From positions 5,609,501 through 5,673,500 of the forward strand of contig NW_024881313.1 in the NCBI RefSeq assembly GCF_018691265.1: 64,000 bases of DNA, read 5' to 3'. The notes under the pieces are model-generated. The model saw only the letters and a program-made list of their open reading frames with translations, ran no database searches and was not told the DNA's origin. Of this stretch, positions 1-12,800 are shown piece after piece (the first letter of the stretch is position 1; the number at the start of each line of letters is the position of its first letter). The stretch is from Tyto alba. Lineage: Eukaryota; Chordata; Aves; Strigiformes; Tytonidae. The position numbers and the translations under genes are program-made.

Positions 1-3000
1 AATTATATCTGTGAGAAATATATTTGGAAAATCTGGAGAAACAGTTGGGAATCAGGAAGTGATTTTCGGTATCTCAGGCCCAGTCCTTTCAAAGATGTAT
101 GCAGAGGGCTTCTGCTCATGAGTTTGGGAATGTTTCATGAAAGTCAGAGAGACCAGTCACACGTGTTAAAGTTGAGCACATGCAGAAGTGTTTGCAAGAA
201 CAAGGCCTTGATAGAAAAGTCTAATAAAAAAATAATACTTTCCCATGCATTATATAATTCTCCCAGGAATTGTGAGTCCCAGGTATCCCTTTGAAATTGC
301 ATAATTAACAGTGTGCTTCTAATTACCAACTAATCAAATCAAGTCTTACTGCGTGTAAGCAGGACTCTGGCACTTTTAGGAAGGTCTTCATTGCATGATT
401 GCTCTTAGAATAGCAGTTGGTTTGGTTTCTGCTCCCACTGGTAAAAGTTACAGTAGTATGGATCAAAACTGTTTGCACACCCTCCGAATCATAAATGAAG
501 TTACTGGGAGGTGACCTTTGATAAGGCAAGGGGGAAGGACTTGAAGGCCTCCACTGAATAGGAGGGCTTGCTTTTACCTTCATGTCATTCTTTGACTTGT
601 CTTATTTAATGGCAAACCCAGATGTGGTACCTTCTGCTTTTATAAAGCTAAAGGAAGTATTTGCTGCACTGGTGTTATCAATGAGGCAAGAAAATATGCC
701 AGTGCCATTCATTGAGGGGATAGAATAGATGTCAAGAATTACAAAAAATGCCCAAACGCTGATCTTTTTTCCTAGTACAAAAAAATTATAATCTGGGAAT
801 ATAACTATCACCAGATAGACTTTGGATATTTTCCTTTATAGCTCATGTTTTATGTGACAGTCCAATTTCTTTATATTTGGAAGGAAAATGAATGTTTTGT
901 TTCCTTGTCATATGCAGCTGATCTCCCTTGATTGTGAAAAAAAATTTGAACAAGGCTTTCTTTAGCAAATAATTCTTACAAAAAACCCTCAGATCAACAC
1001 TCGATCCTACTTCGAAAAAAAATCAGCCACCACTACCCTAACTTGTATTCTCCATTTCACAAATGTTTCCTTGTTTTTTTTTCTCTTCTCGTTTTCCTAT
1101 GACAAATATTCCACAGTAGGCAGATTCCTGACCTGCAATACAGAATGTTGCTAAAAGAAACATTGCTGTCAGATGCCCGCATCAAATCCAATAAGCCATA
1201 TCCAGCTTCATGTTGACAGTTGCATTTTTTTCCTAATGCATATTTTAGCCTTGCTTGACCATCAACCATATGGCAGGTTTGTCCTGTGGGTAAGTTTATT
1301 ATTAACAGCTTGCAGCTGGAGATACAATAACTACATGTAACTATGACATTGCACTAATTGATCAAGACATCTCCAAAACAAGATGCAGAAAGTGGCCATA
1401 TCAAACAGTTTCAGATTAATGTTTGGGGAGCATTAAGGCAAATAAACACCTCTGTCATGCACAGAGTATCTTCAATACTGAAAGTGTTCTACTTGGGGCT
1501 TCGGTAAAAGGAATTAATTTCAAGCAGACTTCTTTTGATGGGAAAAAGACATTATTTAAGCCAAAGTTAAGCCTGCACACCAGAAGCTCAGACAATTAAA
1601 TCATTGAATCTGCTGGGTGCCTTCAGTCCATACTTTCCCTTCTAATCCTGCTGTCATAGCAGAGGGTGACTGAGGTTTAAGAACAGCATGTGTAACATTA
1701 ATCCATCACTTTGCATTAAGATCAGACTGCTAGATTTTTGATGGGAGGGAGAAAAAACAACATTATGCGGGATTAGGTAGAAGGTAGCTGGCTACTGTTC
1801 AGTGATAACTAGTAAATAAGCTGCAGAATGTGAATTGCTTGTCTTCTATGTGTCTCCTGGTAAATTTATTTCTCAGATGTTTTTGCCAACCTTGATTAAA
1901 TGATCTTGAAATGAATGGAACAAACCAAGTGAATTCAGAGGTTTAGTGTTGTATCTTTGTAAGCTGAAGCTGTCAAACTTACATAGGTGCTGTCAAGTGT
2001 AGAGCACTTGTCAAACAACCTGCAGACTTGAAGGTTTAAAAGAGAAAGCTCTCCTAATTTAATGAAGAGGTTAGTTAAACCTTATGCAGGAATGAAAAGT
2101 GTGTGTGAGGAAGAAAATATGATGACTCCACGCAAAGTATCAGATAACTAGCACTGGGCTTGGACTGGAGCCAAAATTAAAAGTGCTTTGTTGGCATGTC
2201 AAGACTGCAAACCATATTTTGCAAATTCTGTGTCAGTTGAACAGATTGGATGAAGCATGAGCAAAACAGTCCCTGGTGTTCTCTTGGTTTAATGCTTGAA
2301 GTGAGGTGATCTGTAATCACAGCATGGTGTCTTTTGTGAAGAACATTTATCTGCTATATTTAGGTCTTGCTTCACAAATGCTGACAAAATAGACTTCAGT
2401 TTGCACTTGGTGATCCATTCTCTGCAGGTCCTTGGCAAACGTGTTGTGCAAGCAGGGTTATGGTTTGTTCACAAACTGATCTCTGTGAGTAGTCATCTGG
2501 GTAGTTCCATTTGCAGTAGAATGGGTGGATTTTAGTCGCATGGTATCTTTTCCCTTCCCTAGTTGGATGACATAATCCTTGTAAACAGCTGGAGGGCCAG
2601 ACTGACCTTGTGGGCTGCAATTCTCTTGTAGAGATGTGGAAGAGCCTGGAGAGTTTTGGTATGGTCTTAATCTTTTCCGAAATGAAATTTCTGTAAGGGA
2701 AACCTGTTTGGAAGGGTCATCACTGATCTTAACAGATAGGTATAGCATAAAAATGCCTGCATTTGGAAGAAGTTTTCAATGCACTTTATGTTTTTTTTCA
2801 GAAAATATTTCTAAAGTTTGTCTGTACAGGCATCTTCTAAAGGAAGATGAAGTATGGGCATGTCCAGATTGCACATTGGATGTTATAGATATTATACTAT
2901 TAGAAGAAGCCAGGCTGGTCATTCTTATTTATTTATAATAGCAACCATTCTTTTTGCCTAACAGAAAGTGACTGGGTGATCCAAAGCACTCTAAGAGCTG

Positions 3001-6000
3001 TAGATCTTTGTTGATTCTGGTCTCTGGGTGCCCCACTAGGGTCTCGTGCATGTCTGTGCATCAGTAAACATCCAAGTCCAGTGGTGGACATCTGAGTTTT
3101 TGTATGGAGTTATTTTGTTAACATCCTTGCACACACTTTTTACCTCTCATAAACTTTCTCTAGGTCTTCACAAGCTCAGCTGCTGAAAAAGCTTTATTTT
3201 ATTAAAAAAACCCAGAGAAAATATTTGACAGAGGGAGATTGATAAATCTCTACTCCATGATACTGACTGACTGTCTTGGTAAAGAACAGGGCAAGGAAAT
3301 CTCTGATGTATTTTTCTCCATGGGAGGAATAGAGTACAATAACAAGTTTTTAAAATTATTTTTATTTTATTGCACTATTTTCACATTAGAAAGGTATATT
3401 ACTCAATCTGTGTCATCACCTTCTAAAACACATGATTGAATTTGGATTCTTTGGTGGAAGATTTACAATGCAAAACTTCATGAAAGCTGAGCTTTTGCAG
3501 GGCAAAAATTTAAATCCACCACTGTACTTGCAGGAGCCTCTGAAATACATGCATGTAACACTGAGGCCTGTCCCAACTCTGTCACAGTTTGTGGGATGAA
3601 GTTGCTTCAGCTGAGAGATTGGTGAGGTCTAGAGGGCTATGTAAAGACTATACTGCAAGTATGCATTACCAAGAAATAGCATAGTGCAGGAATATTTCTG
3701 CAAACAAAGAAGCATCGTCAACATATACAGGTGTGTATATGAGATACAATATGTGCTTTTTTAAAGAAAATAGAAAATGGAGGCAAGAGAGAAAGGAAGC
3801 ACTATTGGTTTTGGTCAACAAGTGAAACATCAATACTCCTGACAAGGGCAAGTGGATTTACAGACGTATGTATATTAAATGTCTGTATGTATTTTCTTGC
3901 ATCTAACAGTAAGGATCAATGGCAGTTGAGCATCTTCTGGCCATTGATTCAGGGATGCTTCTGAGGAGGAACAAAACAAGGAATAAGAAGCTTGAACCAT
4001 GGCTAATTATTATAAAGGCATCTTAGGAAGCTCTATGTAGTCTATCAAGGGCATCACTAGCTGAGGTGTTTAAATTCTGCACCCACCTCTCTGCTCTCTG
4101 AACACACTGTGCTTGACTCAGCTGAGAAGCAGAGATGTGTGTTATGGAAGGACAGTATTGCACCTGGATAGATGCAGTCTTTGTTACTGCAGCCGGGCAG
4201 AAATGTGGGAGTGGACCTTGCTGTTACGGCACTATTTAATGCAGCCCGTAGTGGGTCTCTGGGTGCTGTGAGGAGAGCAGGGACTGTCTGCCAGGTCCAG
4301 GATCAGAATCCAGCACTCAATAGTAAATTCTGGCCTTTCTAGCTGTCTCTGAATGATCCTACTAATGCTTTTGGCAGATTATGTGGTTTAAGGGTAAATA
4401 TTTTGTGATTTAAAGGGGAATATGGGATATTGTAGGCTTCTGTTTTTCTGTTCCATAAAGCACAGAAGCTCCAAGGCCAAGTGCAAGTCAGGGATCTGTG
4501 GCATGACCAAGACAATCATTCCCAACACCTGAGACACTAATCTCCCCGTGAGGGACGGGGAAGTGAGAGGCATCTTCTGCTGTCACTTTCCAGTGTGACC
4601 TCTCCACATGCAGACCCTGGTGCGTGTAGGGAGCTGGTAAATGAGACCCAGTCTATGAACTACCTACAGGAGCCCCAGGCAGAGCCCTGTGTCCTTACTC
4701 ACAGCTTCAGGGTCTTGTCACGGCTGCGTACCCTGCGTAGGAATCAGAGAGAGCAAAGGTGTGGATGCATGCAAAGTCCTGTCTTATCACGGTGAAGAGA
4801 CGACTGTGCTAACAATCTTTGTAAACCCTAGTGCCATAGAGATTTTGGTGGGAATTTCACATGCTGCACCTTTTGCAAGGGTTGGCCCTAGGGTAGCTGG
4901 TTTGTGAGTGTACATGGGCCGGAAGCTGCCCCTATAAAATTACCTTCAGTCAGGCAATTGTCAAGCGATATGGTTTTCAGTAGGTGCAGCAGAAGGTCAT
5001 GTTCAGCTTAGTCTATCTGATTTGCAGCTGCTTTGGGTTATATTTGATAAGTAGTCATACCAGTGTCAGGTTTTCGGGGGGGTGTGTGTGTGAAATGACT
5101 GTCATCCACAGATGTTTTCCAAGAAAGTTGTTCACTCACTGTTAATACATTTAGTGCCCCGGCTGCCTGTATATATACTAGTGAAGATTTTTTCCAAACT
5201 GCTTTAAAGATAAAAATACCACTCTTAACTTTTGTCCCTGAAACAATAAGGGCTAAATTCACCTAGACCAAACAGCCTAGCTGAACAGATGATACTGTGG
5301 GAAAACCTGCTCATGTGGTCAGAAACATACCCTAAGGTTCCTGCAAATCTTTGGATTTACTCACACCTAAATCTTGAAGAATGATGATGAATATCTGCAT
5401 CTTGAAGATGTTCCATAGCTGCTAAGGAAGACGTGTAGCTTGGCCACAGGCACCTGATGTATGGTGCCTCAACCTCAACCATGCCCACTGACTGCCTCTG
5501 ATGCCTTAGTAACCTCACTGCCAAAGCATGACTGGACAGACATACACATTTTTTACAGCATTTGTTATTTTACTTTTATTGGTCCTTGATATTGGTAGTC
5601 CTTTCATGCTGGTGCTTTTTCCCCATTGATATGAATGAACAGAACATTTATCTGAAGTCTTATTTCTTTCTGGCTTGGGATAATGAGAAACAATTTATCA
5701 TGTTGATCATCTCCAGCAGCCCTCTGACAGAAACACACTCACATCTCTGTAGCTGCCAGTGTCAATAGCGTATTTATCACAGCTCCACTTTGAAAGACTT
5801 CAGTGGGATCCAGATGTTCTAGGAAAAACACAATTCCTGCAAAGTAACTGTGGGCTTGAAAGCAGAGTTCGATAGGAAGACAAGGTAGTATAACGTCATG
5901 ACATGGCTCCCAAGATTTCATTTGTCTTTTCTGCACACTGTGTTAGGTGAGGGGAGAAGTAAAGTGCCAGATGACATCCTGGAGATAAACCATCTTCCTG

Positions 6001-8490
6001 GGACATATTCCACTTTTTCCTCCATTTCTCATTTTTCCTGGAATGTTGGTTGTGGTGACTGAAGTTGCTACAGTCAGATTTTGCCAGAAACACTGCAGTA
6101 GCATCTTCTACAGCTTAAATTCCTGTTGCATCTGTAAAGCTGTGAAATGTCCATGTCCACTTAGGAGACTGTCTTGACACAGAAACTGCTATCTACCCCT
6201 TTATGGAAAAATACTCTGGCACTGAGTAGAGGATGAGTAGGATCCATAAACTGATGTGGAACAGTATATATTGGAACTTCGTTAAACTCTATAGGGTGGC
6301 TTTGAAAGTGCTATAGAAAAGGTTTTCATAAATTTTCTATGAAAATTTAGCATGAGTGAACACCAAGAGGGGTTACACAGAGACCTATGAATCTTCAGAT
6401 TGTACCCAACAAATCCAAATATATTAGTTTATGTGGCTTTGATTGCTCAGAACTAATAGCCTCTTGTTCAATTTTCCCCTACACTTACAGAACGAACACT
6501 CTGAAGCAAACGCAGGCTCTACAGGTACTGTTATCTAGCACCCAGACACCAAATAACGGCATCTTCAGAAATCAGGAGACCTGTTTATAACTTCCTTTGA
6601 TGATCTCTGAGATGAGAGGCAGCTAATGGTTCCTTTGAGCTGAACAAACATGTATCAACACAACTGCATGCAGCATGTTATCTAACATACGTAATCTGTT
6701 AGTTCTTCATTTGCTCTTCCTGAGCATCCAATGAAGTCTAGTTTTATGAGGAAAACTACATAAAATATAAATCATACACACAAAAAAACCCTGATTTGAT
6801 TTTTTTCCTTTATATATCATATTACTCTTTCCCCCTTCTTTTTCTCAAGTAAAAATCTCACTAATTAGGTGTGAATGGATTTTGTTTTTAAATAGGCCCT
6901 CAAAATATGGCTAAAGAGCCTTAATAAAAAGATTTTGTCAGCTTCGTTCCACTAAAAGTAGCTTTTGCTTTGGCTTTTAAACACCAGAGCTGAGTTTTAG
7001 GGCTTTAGGAAATTGTGCATAAACAGTCTGGCGCGATGCTGTGTAACGTGAAGAAGAGAGGACTTCTCTGGTTCACTGCAAAAATCACAGATAACAATCA
7101 CACTCTCTATCATTAGTGCATTAGGACTGTATGAAATACACACAGATGCACAGAAAATCAACATCTGCACTCCTATTTACATATTTATACACATATGTGC
7201 AGCAGGTAGACAATGAATGGTTTAATCCTGCCTAGGTGAGCAATTCGTATTTGGCTACATTAGAAATACCATTTAAGGTGTGGGACTGGTGCCAGGAGTT
7301 ATGTATAAGTGCTTTCAAGCCCTTCGCAGAGCAGAAAATAGTAACCAAAATAACTTATACTCATTACAGAGAAGGGGCCATGAGGCAACGTCCCGTCTGC
7401 TTGTGGTTAAATCTGCCACTGCTGTTATTACTACTATTATTTTTCAGAAAGGCTAAGCATGACTAAAACCTGGGTGTCACAAAGTCAAGACGCATAAGGG
7501 CCAACTATGAAACGATCCTTTCAGCCAGAAAAAACAAGTAAACCACCTCCACGTTTTTTTGAGACTTGAGGGTTTTCGATTTTATTTTTTTTTTTTTTTT
7601 GTGAGTGAAATTTTTAAAGCAAAGGAAATATCCTTCTAATTATTTGATTTACCTTGAGGCATTTGACTTTCCATTATATGACAGGGTCACAGGCTTTTCC
7701 TTTACAAAAAAAAAAAATAGAATTTTGGGGAGTTGAGGGAAAAATGACCGTGTACAGTCCATTAATTTCTGTGGGCCCTGAGCACACACCCGTTCCCCTT
7801 ATACAAACAGAAGAACTTTTATGCTGTATCAGAGCAGTCCAGCCTAGAACTTGTAAGAACAGTGAGTCTTTCAACCGCTTGTGTGACTTAATGTAAAATT
7901 GCCTTTAAAAACAAATACACTTCCCCCCTCCCTTTTCCTTCTCAGGATTTGAACCGTTCTGCCCCTTTTTACATGTCACCACCGTGCTATTATGCATCCC
8001 ACCTCCCACCAGCAACACCACCCCCTCCATGCAAGTGACTAATGAAAATCCCAGACTCCTTCCTTAGTGGTTATCAGATTCATATTTCTTTGGGTTAGAC
8101 TATTATTCTAAACTTAAAATTCAGCGACAAGCTTTGCTTCTGGGTTTTTTGCTGGCAGTTTTATAGCTTGACCAAACTTCACGTTGGATAGTGTTTTGGT
8201 TGGCTGCCATATTTATCCTGGCTGTTAATCAGGATTTTTGCTGTTTTGGAGTAGGGGCAAGGTGGAAGGAGTGGTTATGGTTTCGCTCTGTTAACAGAAG
8301 TGGCCATGCTTACTGTCAGGAGCAAGTGTCTGTACTTTGTAACTACAAATTCCTTAATGACGTGTTACATTTCAAAGCAGAGCTGGACTTGGGGGGAAGC
8401 CTAAACTGATAAACAAGAACAGCCACCCCCTGCCCAGACCTGTAGTCTCCCACACACTATTTTTTATTCCCAAATGATGTTTTTCTCTGC
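1..8490. other. Non-coding AT-rich sequence, no gene recognised
   Basis: No open frame here resembles a known protein on either strand. The longest frames (about 60-100 codons) are scattered over all six frames, as expected by chance at this AT content. Homopolymer runs occur, for example about 18 T near 7583-7600 and 12 A near 7706-7717. One splice-like pair on the plus strand (acceptor after a T-rich tract before about 1249, strong GTAAGT donor near 1290) would enclose only about 41 nt and was not called. The segment is probably intergenic or intronic. Confidence 0.6.
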
Positions 8491-8491
8491 T

Positions 8492-8538
<47 letters not shown>

Positions 8539-8618
8539 TAATAATAATAATACATTAATAAAAATAACAACAATAATAAAAATAACAACAATAATAACAA
8601 TAACAACAATAATAACAC
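8491..8618 (+). repeat. (TAA)n microsatellite with a degenerate TAA/ACA tail
   Basis: A pure TAA/ATA run of about 45 nt begins at 8492. It then decays into interspersed AAT, AAC and ACA triplets (AATAACAACAAT-like) to about 8617. The array creates a spurious poly-asparagine open frame on the plus strand. The change from pure to interrupted units suggests an expanding young end and a mutated old end. The pure part is likely to vary in length between individuals. Confidence 0.95.
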
Positions 8619-9788
8619 AGAATTTCTGTTTATTTTCTGTATGTGTGGGTTTGCTGTATGAATTTCTGACTAGTTGTAGACTGGAGCAATTCCAGGTGTA
8701 AGTTTATTAGTCAGTGAAGAAAGCAATGGCACTGATTTAAAGAGAAGCCCTTCTTCTGAACAGAAGTGCATGTTTTTGCAGGGAATGGGGAAAGCTTTTC
8801 CTAAATTTCCTATTCTGCAGTAGCCTGCTTTCCTGTGGCTTCTGTGAAGTAGCACTGCACACCTTTTCTTCTCTACTGAATCCTTTTTCTTCTGACACCA
8901 AGTAAGGCCACCCTGGCTCCGTCCTGTGTTTCCCAGACATTTTTCCCCCAGCTCCTGGGGTTTCTCAGCCTGGGTCTCTGCACCTCCGCCATGCCAGGGG
9001 CTGCCAGTGCCAGGGGTAGAGGCAGAGGAGCCAAAAAGGCCAAACATGCAGCTGCCTGTCCCCAGGGTGCCTCCCCTGTGCACATGCTGGTGCAGAGACC
9101 TGGACGCTCTGGGAGACAGGGTGCACTGGGGTTTTTTTATCTACCTCACTGCCCTTTCACAGGGCTTCTGTGTGTATCTCCCACAGTGCTTGCTCAGGGC
9201 TTCCCGGCAGTGCAGGCAACTGTGGGTTTTGCTATAGTGAGGATGAGGAGCTGGGAGAAGGCAGGGAAGCAGTGGAGCTGGGATGGACGTCCCAAGGTAG
9301 GACAGCTGAGCGATCAGGAGGGATGTGGGGGGGATAATTTCTATTCCTGGCAGATGAATGGCCCCCTTCTCCTGTGCTCCTGGCAGTAACCACTTAGACA
9401 TCCCTCCCAGTCCTTCTCTGCTCTTCCAGCACCTGGCACAGGCAGGGGAACCAAGGCCATTTCATTGGGTATCTCCTGTTTTGGCTGTACCTACAGTCAG
9501 CCCTGCCCTCTACCAGTTCTCTGCGTGATTTAGGGCATGTTAGATGCCTCACTTTGCTTCACTCGCAAGGCTTTTCTTCTGGAGGATCCTCCTAATTCCG
9601 TACCATGCCAGGCCCAAAGGCGGATAGGATGCCATCTCAATCCAATTTTGAATTTCATCTTGAGGCTCGTCTGGGCAGAGCAACCAGCTGGGAACCATCA
9701 GCTGCACAAGGGAGGTCCCAGGACTGCAGGGGGGAGGGATGGTGCTGTCCCCCCAGGGTCTCATGTGTCTGGCCCCCCATCTCTGCAG
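8619..9788. other. GC-richer non-coding patch, no gene recognised
   Basis: G+C rises noticeably from about 8900 to 10100. This lengthens open frames on both strands (up to about 190 codons) without any of them resembling a known protein. Overlapping long frames on opposite strands, rich in P, G, S and R, are the signature of GC-rich random sequence. See the separate entry for a possible exon at 9789-9858. Confidence 0.5.
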
Positions 9789-9858
9789 GTGCCCCCAGGT
9801 TGGTGGGATTTCCCTGCCCACCCTGAGCCAGGTGTCTCCCTGCAACTGGGAGGGGAAG
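9789..9858 (+). CDS. Possible internal exon on the plus strand, unidentified
   Basis: This 70-nt segment is preceded by a near-ideal acceptor: a pyrimidine-rich stretch ending CCCCCCATCTCTGCAG. It is followed by a strong donor (GGGGAAG then GTGAGC). Two of the three frames are open: one begins VPPGWWDF (phase 0 in, phase 1 out) and one begins CPQVGGIS (phase 2 in, phase 0 out). The third has a stop. I do not recognise either peptide. The support is the splice-site quality. The caution is that the patch is GC-rich and no partner exon was found. It could be a non-coding RNA exon or chance. Confidence 0.22.
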
Positions 9859-12800
9859 GTGAGCGGCGGCACGGGACAGCAGAGGGGAAGAGGGTTCAGG
9901 GAGGAGATGCTACAGGGAAGCCTGGGGGATTTCGTCATGCGGTTGAGAAGGACCAGTATTTCACTTCTGCTCTCATTTTCGGTTTGCTTTTGTGTCAGAT
10001 GGTGAAACACAGACTCTTGCCTGGCCTGCTCATTTGTAAGAGTCCAATAACTGGCACACACCACACGTCCCTCCTCCCCAGACTGCAGTCTAGCAACATC
10101 CCTTTTTACAGATTAATTTAGTGCCTGTGAATCAACCCGAAGCCTGACCCGAGCTGACCACCCACTCTGAAGGTGTTTATATTTTAAACCCCAGGCATCT
10201 TAGTAATAGCTCTCCAGCAGGCTGTGGCTTGCTTCATGGGGGCTGCTCTTCACATAGGATTGAGCAAATGACTGACCACCATTTCAGTGATGTCCGTCTT
10301 CATTCCAGTGATTTAATCACAAGTGGCTGAGCTTCCATCTGTTCAAGCTAGATAATGGCAGAAGCCTGAGACATAAACTCCCTTCCCCCTCCTTCTTCCC
10401 AGAATTATTCCTATAAGTGACTCAATGTTTTAGGAAAGGAAACATTTCTCTTGATTAGTAGTCATTTTTTGTTTAATACTAATTCACAAAAAAACAAGGA
10501 AGTCTCACTAACCTAGCGTAAAATTTATTTTTCATTTGTATAATCTGTAGCAATTACTGAGGCAATAAAATATTGATTGAGGAAAAAAAATAAATGTTTG
10601 ATTTGATAGTTAAGTGCAGAGAAATATTTATATAAAACCTGTGAAACATCAGTTATATCATACTGAAAAGAGTATTGCTTGGACAGCTTGCAAATTCCAG
10701 GGCTGCATCCCTTCACTGCAACAAATAATCCCAGATTTTAGTAGTGTATTCCAAGGGATATTTTTCATTTGTGTTTGCTCAGATACAGTAGAATTAAAAA
10801 TCTCATTTATCCACTGTTATACTTGAAGCTGATTGTTATATTAGGAATCAGCTCCCCAGTATGGAAGTATTTTCTCTTAACTGACATTTAGCAAAGGGCA
10901 GATATCCAGCAATGCAATGTTATCCTTCTGAACTCATCCTGCTAACTTTATAGGGAATTTTGCCTTTGATTCTTTGGGACTGAATAGGGCCTTTCATTCA
11001 GGAGAGTCAAGGACTAAAGTGAGATCAGACAGTGTGATAAGGAGCCAAACCCTCTTGTCATCTTCTCCTGTGCAAATTCGGAGTAACTCCAAGAATTACC
11101 AGGCTGCTGATAACATTCACATTCTGACTCCTAATAAAACCCTGACCCTCTACTTTACTTCAATTATTCTTGATCCCTTAAATGTAAAATCCCTTTTCCA
11201 AATGTTCACTTAAGTGGCTACTATTAAGTCTTTATCAGTTCTGAGCATTTCAGCCTCTTGTACACAGAAATTTCTCGATCTGACAGAATAAGAAATGCAT
11301 TTACATGGCCTAAGCTCTTAAATTGTCCCTTTCAATTAATGCCCCATCATGGAGCAATCTGGAAACCATTACTCAGTAACTCTTCATTATAATTGCTTGC
11401 AGCTGAATATCCAGGCCTTGGTAATATAAGAATAAAAGAAAACTCAGTTAGTAACAAGTGCAATTGATTCCATTCAGAATTCCCCTGGTGCTTTGCCATG
11501 TTTGGCCTGCATGAGAGGAAACAAGAGAATTTTTTTCTCTTTTTTTTTCTTTTTTTTTTTTTTTTTCTTTCAGGGCCAGGAAATGAATTGGCAGACATAA
11601 GATGGTCTGTGTGCTGCTTGCCTTCATTTTTCAGCTGGTCCTTGTTAAAACTGAGACGGTGGGGCTCCTATGTTTTTTTTTTTTTTGGTTGGTTTGTTGT
11701 TTTTTTTTTTTTTTTTTAAAAAAAAAAGTAGAGGGCTTTTCTGGTAACAGATAAAACTACAATACCTCAATTTGCTGCATGCTAACAGCAACCAGAAATG
11801 GTCACCTCCTGTGCTTTTCATAATCGGACCTGAAACTTTCTTCAGTTAATTCTAGGATTCTTTGCTAGAAGACTGTTTTTCTCCTTGATCCCAACTTTAT
11901 GAATACTCAATCAACTCTGAAAGTGAATGTCTCCCACCTTCCTCTCCCTCAACTATCCACCAACACCCAAAAAGGAACCTGGGGATCAGCTGGACCTAAA
12001 TATATGCCCATCTTGTCCACCTCGTGGAGGTGAGTCCATGGACCATAAATCAGGACTGATGGAAACTTCACACTAGGTAGTATTAGTTTTTGGAAGAATT
12101 CAAGCAGTTCTTTTCAGATAACATCCTGCTGTTCAGAGATGCAGTACTGACATTCTACCGTGCGCCCGCTCCCAGGGGAGTAATTGGGAAACTGAAAAAT
12201 CCTTAACCTAGGATAAATGCTACTTAGCAACAACTAAAACACCAGTGTGTTATCAACATTATTCTCACACTAAATCCAAACCACAGCACCGTGCCAGCTA
12301 CTAGGAAGAAAATTAACTCTATCCCAGATGAAACCAGGACAGCGGGTTGTTTCCCATCAGTTTATTGGAGTGTGTCTGGGCCCCTGCGAGCATCCAGACC
12401 CTGCACTTCCTCAGCCCCATGGTTACTCCAGAGACATCAAATCCTAGCAGCCACAGCAAATTCCAGGTACCATGAAGACAGGGTAGCTTTCTAAATATAT
12501 GAAACAGTAAAGAGGATTAGTAACAATTTCTGAGCCTCCAGGCTGTAGTGAAGGGGTTTAACAGCTATGCAACATGGTACAGCATAATGTTCAGCTCTAG
12601 TGCTTCACTTTTGTTTTCCAGTGATGCTTCAGGTACAGTCAGCACTAGAAGTTTCCAGCAACCTCTCCACAAAGCTGTTCTCCCTGCAGGGCCAGTAGCA
12701 TCCAGCAACGATGACGGGGTTGCTGGTACGAGATCCCACCTACTGCTCCAGGCAGAAAGAGCTCCTGGTGCCTGGAGCACCTCATCCCCATGCCTGTGCT

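Noticed and set aside
8474..8701. Open frame with a poly-asparagine run
   Set aside because: It is the translation of the TAA/AAT microsatellite; the flanking codons are unremarkable.
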